Source: Aphrophora alni (lineage: Eukaryota > Arthropoda > Insecta > Hemiptera > Aphrophoridae). Taken from it: a stretch of DNA of 64,000 nucleotides. Position 1 is the first letter of the stretch. Each line of letters opens with the position of its first letter. The translations under genes were made by a program, and so were the position numbers. The notes under the pieces are model-generated. The model was not told where the DNA came from. It did not search any database and saw nothing but the letters and a program-made list of their open reading frames with translations. The stretch is from NCBI GenBank assembly GCA_963513935.1, contig OY740772.1, positions 100,583,340 through 100,647,339 on the forward strand, written 5' to 3'. Positions 1-9,425 of this stretch are shown here, one piece after another.

Positions 1-247
1 ATACAAAGGGGAAAATTGTTAATTGATGTTTTATGTTACAGTCGATACTCAGTTATTGTAAATAAGATATTAATTTATAATAATAACACAAGATAGAATT
101 TATAGAAATTTTTTGATAATATCTCATGCGGAAAACAATTTAGTTACTGTAGAAACCAATATAATAAAACACACTTAATGAGAGGAAAAATATTCCAAGT
201 CAAAGTGTTGAATTCGAAATGTAACAAAAGCTTAATAATAATTCAAT

Positions 248-345
248 TATAAGAAATTACCTTGTCCAGCAATCTTCTGAAGTAATCTCAGTTTACCTGT
301 TTCGGTGGTCTAGGCCACCATCTTCACATCTATTCAAATTAAGTC
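248..345 (-). repeat. Inverted repeat arm with hammerhead-like motif (left)
   Basis: This stretch is the approximate reverse complement of about 990-1102. On the minus strand, about 291-330, it reads TGAAGA, a 5-bp stem (GGTGG/CCACC) and then GAAAC. That order matches a hammerhead ribozyme core, but the first core base is G instead of C, so it is probably inactive. Penelope-like retroelements carry such motifs in their terminal repeats, so I infer that both arms are decayed ends of such an element. Confidence 0.45.
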
Positions 346-680
346 TCAAACCAAATCAAAAGTCGAATTGTAAATATTTCACACTTTGGGATCGATAAAA
401 ATCGTAAATTCTTTTTACTAATAATAATTTTCTACCTTAGTTGTGTGAAGTTCTATAACACAAAGTAACACATAGTTCTTTTCACATAGACTTGCCGCTT
501 AGTAATATTTTTACTCAACGTCATTACCCTTAAGCCCTCACCATCACAAGAAGGAACTAAATATTATCAAATACATAATAACTTCTAATGGTTATCAACC
601 AGTTATGATTGACAGACTAGGAAAAAAACATAAAACATCTCAAAAACTATTAAAAATAAATGAATAACTTACAACAATAT

Positions 681-866
681 ACTGGGTGTTCCATCTAAAA
701 TGTTACAATAGCTAACGTTTGAATTATAAATATGATAGAGTATTTTAAATGAGGAACTTTCCTTTCTTTTCAATGAAGATTAAAAATCCATTTTGTATAA
801 TGTTAATGTTGCCGCCATTTTTCAATTTTGCGGACAACTTTGAAATTTATTATGGAACACCCTATA
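681..866. mobile_element. Small terminal-inverted-repeat element (MITE-like)
   Basis: A segment of about 186 bp begins ACTGGGTGTTCCAT and ends ATGGAACACCCTATA, so its first and last dozen bases are inverted copies. It is flanked on both sides by TA-rich bases that could be a TA-type target duplication. It has no coding capacity. Size, TIRs and lack of ORF fit a MITE derived from a Tc1/mariner-type DNA transposon. It lies between the two inverted arms at 248-345 and 990-1102. Confidence 0.6.
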
Positions 867-989
867 TTTTATAGTTTTTTCAACTGTAAAACAATATTAT
901 AAGAATATTTTATTCCTAGGTATTTAAAAAATCTTTAGCCGTTTAGGAATTACAGGCACTTAAAGTTCAGAAAATTAAATCTTTGTGTT

Positions 990-1102
990 TGAGACTCAAT
1001 TTGAGTAGATGTGAAGATGGTCATCTAGACTACCGAAACCGGTAAACTAGAAGAAGATAATTCAGAAGATTGTTTGACGGACACGAGGTAATTTCTTATA
1101 AA
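990..1102 (+). repeat. Inverted repeat arm with hammerhead-like motif (right)
   Basis: Inverted partner of 248-345. The motif at about 1010-1045 reads TGAAGA, a stem-loop, then GAAACCGGTA. The ACCGGT is self-complementary, as expected for dimer-type stem III of small hammerhead variants. The first core base is G rather than C, which predicts loss of activity. Confidence 0.45.
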
Positions 1103-1334
1103 CACGTTATTGTTAATGTACAATCCCGGTTGGAAGTTATCTTAAAGTATGCATAAAAGCTTAACCTCAAAATACATTTGAACGATCGTCTCAAATAGTT
1201 TGAACTAGAACCCCACACAGTACTTTCTTATCAGAGACAGATTTTATACCCCCCCCCTTAAAATTGCGATCAATCTAAATTTAGAATAACAAAAATTTAA
1301 GATTCATTTTCTTTTGGTATCCAAGTCAACGTGA

Positions 1335-1662
1335 TACAATAACAGTTTACTTACTTTCTTATGTGTCCGTCACGTGACTTTCTTTATATAATATGACGCA
1401 TTTCGGAGATTTACTCCATCATCAAAATCGTTATCACTCTTACCAACTTGTCAAACATGTAATAAAACACAAACACTGAAAACATATTTCCATCTCACGC
1501 TATACAATTGATATGTTTTCAGTGTTTGTGTGTTTTATTACATGTTTGCCGAGCTCGCAAGAGTGATAACTAGTCTGATGATGAAGTATATCTCCGAAAC
1601 GCGTCATAGTAGAAAAAGGAAGTCACGTAACGAACGCATAAGAAAGTAAGTAAACTTTAACT
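1335..1662. repeat. Near-perfect palindrome of two Penelope-type terminal repeats
   Basis: About 1335-1490 and 1508-1662 are inverted copies, sharing for example the run around ACACAAACACTGAAAACATA. Each arm contains a hammerhead-like core: minus strand 1395-1427 (TGATGA, stem GGAG/CTCC, GAAAT) and plus strand 1575-1605 (CTGATGA, weak stem, GAAACGCGTC). Stem I is not convincing in either arm. The arrangement fits inverted terminal repeats of a Penelope-like element whose body has been lost. Confidence 0.5.
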
Positions 1663-2559
1663 GAAAACTCTTAAAATAAAATCACACATTATTACATAAA
1701 ATATTTCCAATTATTTAATATTACACAAAATGTACCATTCTGGTGAATATCCTTATTTTCATGAAGATGGAGGCACATACTTATATGCTTTGTCGCATAT
1801 TATTCTAATTTTTGTTGCACAGTGTTTATTTGATGGTCACCAGTCAGATCATCATTACGTATGTACCACGGTGCATTTACAATTACACATTGCACTTTGC
1901 TCTGGAAAGTCTGTATAGTTATATTATTAGAACTACAAGCCCAACCCTTGATTGGATACCTTATTCTATACTGGTCTGAGTACTTGTTTATATAATCAAG
2001 ATTTTATTGTGTCCTGACAACTCAAATTTCTTTTTTATGTTCTTTTCATTTCAATTTTACGACGAGATGCATTCCTAAATACTTGCGCGTTTACATATGA
2101 TAATAACTGATTGTTTATTTTAACTGGCACATTAGCTACTTTACTTGGTAAAATTGATGTTCGTAGATTTTGTTTCGTTTATTTTAATGTTTAACCCTTT
2201 TACTAAATTTTTCTTTTGTCAACTCTATTTCTCTGCTACAAACTCAATGTCCAATTTTTTATCTCAGTGAAAAGTTTTTACTTGCCTAACCTAACCAAAC
2301 ATTTTAAATACACTAAGCCTATAGTAACTTAAAAATTAACTGGTTCTTACAAGTTTGAACCTTTTCAACATTCGACTCGATGTTTTGCTCATCACTATTA
2401 TAGAACGCGACCAGGTGCGGTCGTGTCGAAGGTAAATTTCTAACTCATGTAAACTTTTAAAACACATCACACCTATGTATGGTTTTCTTGTTGTTGAAGT
2501 CGAAAACCTCTCCTAATTACCTTATACAAATTTAAAAAAGTAAAAACACAAAACAAAGT
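1663..2559. other. No recognised feature
   Basis: AT-rich sequence. The 62-residue open frame at 1730-1918 has no domain, repeat, signal peptide or splice context, and I treat it as chance. Confidence 0.5.
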
Positions 2560-2745
2560 CTTCGAATACTGTTTTCATAGCATCAGGATTGGAAAACAGG
2601 AGTTGTGAAAGACAGACTTTATAGGAAAGATGAAAGAGAGGTATCTAACCCAAGACAACATAATAAAAGGTAGATCCAGCTAGCTTTCTCGTGATTACTA
2701 AAACCTTACTCCCTACACGTTAGCTTCTAAGGATGTAGGAACTTA
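2560..2745 (+). repeat. Family A dispersed repeat
   Basis: One of about 17 copies of an unclassified interspersed repeat that I call family A. Its recognisable core contains GATCTGATAGGAAAGATGAA, then GGGATCTAACCCAAGACTAC, then a stretch like GTAGATCCAGCTAGG and a tail like TTGGGATTGCC...GTACTCACTA. This copy keeps most of those landmarks. On the opposite strand GGGTTAGATCCC resembles a tRNA B box, so a tRNA-derived SINE is possible but unproven. Confidence 0.6.
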
Positions 2746-3245
2746 TAATACAGCTATAAATTTATTAATATTTCAATGTTGGATCGTACACATTAAGCGG
2801 ATTTCCACCAAACCCTTTCTTCATTCAGCGATGGAATTTCATAGAATTAACAGTACCTATCTTCTCTAAATTCCTTGCTTTTCAATCGCTTTGAGCAGCT
2901 ATTCAGATCGATGAATTGCTGTTGGAAGGTGGGAATTTCAGAAAGAGGGCGGGAAACAGGAGGCGGTAAGCAGAAACCGTAATATATTTGCTCTCCGTAA
3001 TTTAGCACGATTTAAAAATATTAGGAATACATTTCGCTACAGTCAATGTAAGGAAGAGGTAATATTTACCGTTTAACGTATTTAAAAAATAAAAAATCAT
3101 TGAAGTTTCATTATTAATTTGGTTTAATCGGACACTTGCCATCATTTGTTTAGACATATTGTATGTATAGCTCTTGGATTGCATATTTGAATAATTGTAG
3201 TACATTTTTATCTCCGTCAAACAATCCAAATTTGCTACTAAAGCA
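2746..3245. other. No recognised feature
   Basis: AT-rich; the minus-strand open frame at 3002-3229 shows no domain or signal. Confidence 0.45.
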
Positions 3246-3283
3246 TTGCCTGTTTCGATGGTTATACCGTCATCTTCAGATCC
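3246..3283 (-). ncRNA. Hammerhead-like motif remnant
   Basis: On the minus strand this reads CTGAAGA (a perfect first core), then GACGG/CCATC as a stem with one mismatch around a short A/T loop, then GAAAC. Sequence after GAAA (ACAGGCA) is not self-complementary, so stem III is lost. Probably a solo terminal fragment of a Penelope-like element. Confidence 0.35.
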
Positions 3284-3499
3284 ACAAAATTAAACACTTC
3301 GTTGAAATGGTCAATACAGTTAAAAAGGAGATTATAAAATAATTTAGATTAATAAACACTGACACATATGAACACATATATACATATTATAATTCCAGGA
3401 ATTGTCTGTACTTAGTTTCGCGACCAGATATTGACGTCGGTGCACAAGACTCAAACATGTATGTCGGGCGGTAGTTGATATTAATATTAAGGAAAATAA

Positions 3500-3655
3500 C
3501 AAGAATATTGTCAAGTATGATCTGATAAGAAGATGAAAGAGGAGGGATCTAACCCGAAACTACACGAAAAATAGTAAATCCAGTTAAGTTCCTTTGACCT
3601 TATCATAGTTCCTACAGCTAAAACCCTTTAGGTTTCAACAAGGAAATTTATTCAT
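3500..3655 (+). repeat. Family A dispersed repeat
   Basis: Copy with the landmarks GATCTGATAAGAAGATGAAA and GGGATCTAACCCGAAACTAC, followed by the AAATCCAGTTAAG block. Truncated at the 3' tail. Confidence 0.55.
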
Positions 3656-3767
3656 TACAAAAACGTTACATGATGTCTCTTTAACATTACTGAGTTCAGC
3701 AGTTAATCTTTCAATATTAACTAAGAAGAAGTAACTCCCTCCAGTTCATGTCATTTAATGACGCCCT

Positions 3768-3888
3768 TCCCTTGTAGTTTTGGCTTGGGTTAGATCTCTC
3801 TCTCTTTCTCTCCCTCTCTCTCTCACCCCCCACCCTCTCTCTCTCTCTCCCCCCCCCCTCTCTCTCTCTCCCCCCCTCTCTCTCTCTT
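3768..3888 (-). repeat. Family A fragment grading into CT-rich microsatellite
   Basis: The plus strand starts with the reversed family A core (TAGTTTTGGCTTGGGTTAGA). It then passes without a break into imperfect CT runs interrupted by C tracts, from about 3794. In other reversed copies this position holds CTCTCTTTC, so the microsatellite seems to have grown from a motif inside the element. Confidence 0.5.
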
Positions 3889-4140
<252 letters not shown>

Positions 4141-4305
4141 TCCTATCACGACTCTAGCAACTATTCTCTTCTGACCTTGGTGCTACTAGAAGGCCAGTAT
4201 TTACCGAGGCCAGTATTGAAATACCAAATGGAAAATTATCTCACCTATCAATTCATTCCGCCTTCTTAGGTATGTTCTCCAGCTATTTATCCATCATCAT
4301 CACCC

Positions 4306-4640
4306 ACCAAGATGCCGCTTGACTTGACACCAGCCACTACGAGTCCTCAAGAAGCTGCTCCACGCCCTGGAATAGCACATTGGTGGCAGCAAACAAATTC
4401 CTCAGCCTGGATAAACTCTCCAATGTTGATAGCCAATCTTCTCCGGTTTCAACATCTGCTCCGAAATTTGTTCTCAAGTGCTCTGTCACCGAACAATCCA
4501 GGATAAGGGCGTTCTGATTTTCTCCAAAGTTGCACTTTGGGTTCTCCGTGAGATGGAAACTATGGAGTTTCCACTTAAAGAAGCCGTACCTGGTGAGGAA
4601 TTGGGACGTATTCAAGGGCTAAGAACGTTATACTTGTTTT
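4306..4640 (-). mobile_element. LINE remnant, C-terminal end after RNase H
   Basis: The minus-strand frame at about 4337-4615 reads LTRYGFFKWKLHSFHLTENP and continues with a spaced Cys-x-Phe and a later Leu-x-x-x-Cys. This resembles the C-terminal zinc-binding stretch that follows RNase H in R1/Jockey/I-type LINE polyproteins ('TGyGpF..yL..f.l..sp.C.CGe.qta.HlL.dC'). Only about 90 codons remain and the second Cys of the usual pair is missing. It is a dead fragment. The assignment rests on pattern similarity alone. Confidence 0.5.
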
Positions 4641-4860
4641 CATCCGTGTGCGAGGAGACCTTGAGATTTTAAAACTTTGGTACAATTAAAACAATATATA
4701 TTAATGTATGCCGACCTAGTACGTGTACAGACTGCTGAAAATCTTCTCTTGGTATTTTATAAACATAATTTGTACATTAATAATATATATTGGTTTGAAA
4801 CTAAACATTCTATTGAAATGTACATGAAGGTATTTAGAGGAATAAAACTAAATGATAATT

Positions 4861-5895
4861 GTTGCAATTATTGTGATTTAAAATCAATGTCGCTATAATT
4901 GTGGTTAGAGGAATTAGGAATTAATATTGTGAATTTCAACACAGCTATCATAGAAGATTGTATCATACCTATATTTATTAAGGCAACGCAAAAGAACTAT
5001 AATGTGGTGTTTCAAGTTACAATAACTAAAAGTATTCTAATCACCTACTGTGAAAGAATACTTACAAGTTACTTTAGTCGCTGGAATTTCCTGTTGGCAA
5101 ATTGATTCTTAAATTATAATTCATGATTTAAACTTCTGTTCCATACAATTTCATTTTAAGACATTCTGGTTCTTTTTCTTTTTTGCCTTCTTGTTTTTAA
5201 TTATTATCGCCTTTAAAATAAAGGAATAAAATAACTAATAAAAACTCCTGATATCGAATACTCTAATAGCGTGAGAGTCCAGAGAGATCTGATTAAAAGA
5301 AAGTGATATAAACTAAGACTACACCGAAAAATGTGTACATTCAGCTAGGACCTTGGGATTGCTAAACACATACTCAATGTGAGCCACTAAGGGTTATGAA
5401 AAATAAGAAGGTTCTAATCGAAGACTACATGAAAAAAAGGTATAGATTCAGATAGGATCCCTCAGGATTGCTATATCCAACTTCACTAATAAGTAACCAC
5501 CTGCGGAGAGGTTGCCATCAAATGACGTAACTACAGCGGGGCATATTCCTTACTTGTATATATTTTTTACTTCCCTTAAAGTTTACAGTTTCCTCCTTTA
5601 GAAAACTTGTTTAAATAACTTGAGCTACAAACTAATACAATTAAACAACAAAGCAACAGTTTATCATCCTTATTTAATTATGCAATAAACAAAGCTCTCT
5701 GTAATACTTTTTGAAAAGTAGGACAAACTATAAGTAAATTGATCAATTGTCGGCTATAATTTATTGATTAGGTAGAAAGTTCTATTTAAGTTGGAATTGG
5801 AATGAAATTGTTACTCCTCTTTGAATTTAAAATAATGAAAATCAACCTTTCATGTGTAACTGTCCATTTATTAAAGGACCATTTGGAATATCAAC
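4861..5895 (+). repeat. Direct duplication, copy 1 (ends at assembly gap)
   Basis: Nearly identical to 6096-7120, with only small indels and substitutions. Copy 1 stops exactly at the first N and copy 2 begins exactly after the last N. That is what two overlapping, unmerged contig ends or alleles would give. The 68-residue frame at 4899-5105 is repeated unchanged at 6135-6341 but shows no gene hallmark. Confidence 0.85.
5260..5515 (+). repeat. Two tandem family A copies
   Basis: The first copy (about 5260-5395) carries GAGAGATCTGATTAAAAG and the CATTCAGCTAGGACC block. A second, shorter copy (about 5398-5515) repeats the GACTACATG, TTCAGATAGGATCC and tail blocks. Repeated at 6495-6750 as part of the duplication. 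Confidence 0.6.
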
Positions 5896-6095
5896 NNNNN
5901 NNNNNNNNNNNNNNNNNNNNNNNNNNNNNNNNNNNNNNNNNNNNNNNNNNNNNNNNNNNNNNNNNNNNNNNNNNNNNNNNNNNNNNNNNNNNNNNNNNNN
6001 NNNNNNNNNNNNNNNNNNNNNNNNNNNNNNNNNNNNNNNNNNNNNNNNNNNNNNNNNNNNNNNNNNNNNNNNNNNNNNNNNNNNNNNNNNNNNNN
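5896..6095. other. Assembly gap (200 N)
   Basis: Exactly 200 undetermined bases, probably a fixed-size placeholder. Frames reported across it are meaningless. Confidence 0.99.
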
Positions 6096-7120
6096 GTTGC
6101 AATTATTGTGATTTTAAAATCAATGTCGCTATAATTGTGGTTAGAGGAATTAGGAATTAATATTGTGAATTTCAACACAGCTATCATAGAAGATTGTATC
6201 ATACCTATATTTATTAAGGCAACGCAAAAGAACTATAATGTGGTGTTTCAAGTTACAATAACTAAAAGTATTCTAATCACCTACTGTGAAAGAATACTTA
6301 CAAGTTACTTTAGTCGCTGGAATTTCCTGTTGGCAAATTGATTCTTAAATTATAATTCATGATTTAAACTTCTGTTCCATACAATTTCATTTTAAGACAT
6401 TCTGGTTCTTTTTCTTTTTTGCCTTCTTGTTTTTAATTATTATCGCCTTTTAAAATAAAGGAATAAAATAACTAATAAAAACTCCTGATATCGAATACTC
6501 TAATAGCGTGAGAGTCCAGAGAGATCTGATTAAAAGAAAGTGATATAAACTAAGACTACACCGAAAAATGTGTACATTCAGCTAGGACCCTTGGGATTGC
6601 TAAACACATACTCAATGTGAGCCACTAAGGGTTATGAAAAATGAGAAGGTTCTAATCGAAGACTACATGAAAAAAGTTATAGGTTCAGTTAGGATCCCTC
6701 AGGATTGCTATATCCAACTTCACTAATAAGTGATCACCTGAGAAGAAGAGGTTTGTCATCAAATGACGTAGCCACAGCGGTGCATATTCCTTACTTGTAT
6801 ATATTTTTTTACTTCCGTTAAAGTTTACAGTTTCCTCCTTTACAAAACTTGTTTAAATAACTTGAGTTACAAACTAATACAATTAAACAAAGCAACAGTT
6901 TATCATCCTTATTTAATTATGGCAATAAACAAATACTTTTTGAAAAGTAGAACAAACTATCAGTAAATTGATCAATTGTCGGCTATAACTTATTGATTAG
7001 GTAGAAAGTTCTATTTAAGTTGGAATTGGAATGAAATTGTTACTACTCTTTGAATTTAAAATAATGAAAATCAACCTATCTTTGTAACTGTACATTTATT
7101 AGGACATTTGGAATATCAAC
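6096..7120 (+). repeat. Direct duplication, copy 2 (starts at assembly gap)
   Basis: Second copy of 4861-5895. Sequence beyond 7120 has no counterpart in the window, consistent with the left contig having ended there. Confidence 0.85.
6495..6750 (+). repeat. Two tandem family A copies (duplicate)
   Basis: Same arrangement as 5260-5515, lying inside the gap-flanking duplication. Confidence 0.6.
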
Positions 7121-7179
7121 TAAACTGTTTTTTTAATTTGTAAGTCGTTTTAAGTTAACATGTGCCTGTGTTGTTTTTC

Positions 7180-7355
7180 AATACTGTAAGAGTCTCAGGG
7201 TTGGAAAAGAATAAGGGTTTGTCAAGAGAACAAAAAATAGGAAAAATGAAAGAGTGGGATCTAACCCAAGACTACATGGAAAAAAAGTGTAGAACCAGTT
7301 AGGGCTCTAGGGATTGTCAAGCCCGTACTCTTTTTAGTGAGCTCCAAAGGGGTCT
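7180..7355 (+). repeat. Family A dispersed repeat
   Basis: Good copy: GAGTCTCAGGGTTGGAAAAG, then GGGATCTAACCCAAGACTAC, then a CAGTTAGGGCTCTAGGGATTG-like block and the GTACTC tail. A CT/CTAT microsatellite follows and then an inverted family A copy. Confidence 0.65.
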
Positions 7356-7396
7356 GGTTCTTCATACATTACCACATTAAGAACAGTGATGAATTT

Positions 7397-7401
7397 TCTC
7401 T

Positions 7402-7500
<99 letters not shown>

Positions 7501-7533
7501 ATATCTCTCTCTCTCTTTCTCCCCCTCTCTCTT
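7397..7533 (+). repeat. Compound (CT)n/(CTAT)n microsatellite
   Basis: CT repeats from 7397, then about ten CTAT units to about 7500, then imperfect CT. It lies between two opposed family A copies. Confidence 0.95.
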
Positions 7534-7599
7534 CCTCGTCCAAAATCATATACGTCACATAGACAAAATTATATTCATCATGGAGTCTTCAAGGTGAGT

Positions 7600-7745
7600 A
7601 GGGGTTTAGCAAACACAAGGAATATAATAAGCAGGATCTACAATTTGCTTCGTGTAGTATTGGGTTAGATCCCTCTCTTTAATCTTTCTTACTAGGCCAC
7701 TATTGATCAACTCCTGTTCACTTCCGAGCCTGACACTAATTAAAG
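7600..7745 (-). repeat. Family A dispersed repeat, inverted
   Basis: The plus strand shows GTAGTATTGGGTTAGATCCC then CTCTCTTTAATCTTTC and CCTGACACTAATTA, the reverse of the family A core. Confidence 0.65.
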
Positions 7746-8682
7746 TATAGAGTGTTAAAGTTTCAACTGCCAGATAAAACTGTCATTCCAATATTTCTAA
7801 AAAAAAAAAATTAAACTCATTAAAAAATTTGACATTCTTTTAGTTCAGGATTTCATCAATAGAATGCGCAATAACTCTGACTATCGGATAGATATGCTCA
7901 GATTTAACCACATAATGCAAATAACTAAAAATAAGTAATTTTTGTTAGATGGAAACTTAACATCCTAAAGTAACGAAATATTTTAATAAAATATACTAAT
8001 ATGTGGGATAAAATACTATTATCACAAAAAATTTATGTAGTTTTCTTTTTTGTATTTGTGGCCGCCACCCTCTTTTTGGCAGCGGAAAACCCCTGTTAAA
8101 AATCTGAAGTCCTCCGCTGGCTGGAGACTGCATCCACGTTGACCGAAATCTGTCATGATGGCGACGAGCTCACGATCTCGGGCGATAATTAAATTACACG
8201 CAACATAAGCTTAGTGTTAAATGATTTAGTGTTTTATTTCAGTTACTTGTATACTGAAAAAATTGTTTTATATTTACTAAGTAAAAATATATATCTACGT
8301 TCCTCCCTTTTTTGAAAAAGACGTGATTACAGTAGCCTTTGACTAGGATTGTGTCTGGTGTAATGAGCGAGTCCTCCCTTCTACTTGCATCCCTAGCCTG
8401 ACTTGACGGTAGAACCCATTCCAAGAAAACTAGGTATACAAGGTACTGCTTAGCTACATTTAATTCCTAAAGTTACAACTTCATGACAGACTTTTGTAAA
8501 CGTTTTATTCTTATTTACACCGATAAAAGAAACGAAAGTGGGGTATGCGTTTACACAGAAGGATTTGAGTTCTATATTTTTATTATTGGGGTTGGACCGC
8601 TAAAAGTAAACGCAACCAAGTGTAGGGGCCCCTCTTTTCTTCTCCACCCCAGACACATTACTACCTTGAGGATGCTGTAATT
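7746..8682. other. No recognised gene
   Basis: AT-rich except for a slightly GC-richer block at about 8055-8190 (GGCCGCCACC, GCTGGCTGGAGACTGC) that may be an old transposon fragment I cannot name. Short frames at 8239-8424 (-) and 8483-8680 (+) lack support. Confidence 0.4.
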
Positions 8683-8810
8683 TAGGTCGTGGTTATGACG
8701 GAAGTGCGTTCAACCGGGTTTAAATCTCCGTGTGGACTGAATTTTTTAGTCGCTCCGACTGCACCTTATCTCACCCCCCCCCCTTTGGTGATCCAACGAA
8801 ATCAATCCAC
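8683..8810 (+). repeat. Possible tRNA-derived SINE fragment
   Basis: GGGTTTAAATCTCC at about 8718 resembles the tRNA T-loop/B box (GGTTCRANYCC). TGGTTATGACGG about 25-30 bases upstream is a weak A-box candidate. A poly-C tract follows. No intact tRNA fold is visible. Low confidence. Confidence 0.25.
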
Positions 8811-9059
8811 TTGATTGTTCCGTGTTCTTTATTATAAAAAATTATAAATTAGAATCCCTTTTCATTAATCGTCAATTATTAATTATTATTATTATAAATT
8901 GTGGGCTCATTGGCTGGGCCACATATTGTTATATCTTAATTAATATAAAAGCATGGTAAATACTATATTAAAAACGAATAAATAAACACAATATATATGG
9001 AGCATAAACACATCAAGAAATTACTTTGTTTAATGAATTTGTTTTTTCTGTGTTGTTTA

Positions 9060-9190
9060 CAGCTGATTCTGATTTTTTTTTCCTTCTGAACTTGTTCTTG
9101 AACTTGTACCGACACTGACGCTATTAGAGTATTCGAGGCCAAGAAGTCTTTTTATCTTATTTTCTTCCGTTTTTTATAAGATGATGATGA
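9060..9190 (-). repeat. Family A dispersed repeat, inverted, partial
   Basis: ACACTGACGCTATTAGAGTA followed by a TTTTTATCTTATTTTCTTC-like block matches the reversed proximal half of the family. Confidence 0.55.
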
Positions 9191-9249
9191 CTGAAGTGTT
9201 TTTTGTCTTTTAAACAACTACAACGAAAATATAGGTAAGAGGGAAGATA

Positions 9250-9425
9250 ACATAAAATAAAAAACCTTAGTCTACAAATACTTTAATAGAATCTAGGTCA
9301 GAAAAGAACAAGAGTTGGTCAAGAGAGATCTGATAGGAAAGATGAAAGCGAAGCTGTTATAGAGCAAGGTACTTTACATGGATACAGCTAGGGCGCTTTG
9401 GGATTCGTTATCCCAATATATACAA
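9250..9425 (+). repeat. Family A dispersed repeat
   Basis: Carries AACAAGAGTTGGTCAAGAGA, GATCTGATAGGAAAGATGAA and the ACAGCTAGGGCGCTTTGGGA tail. The middle GGGATCTAACCC block is mutated. Confidence 0.65.

Noticed and set aside
1730..1918. 62-codon frame beginning MYHSGEYPYF
   Set aside because: No leader, domain, repeat, TATA box or splice context; length is within chance expectation for 64 kb.
5802..6202. Four frames crossing the run of N
   Set aside because: Undetermined bases were translated as X; no real coding evidence.
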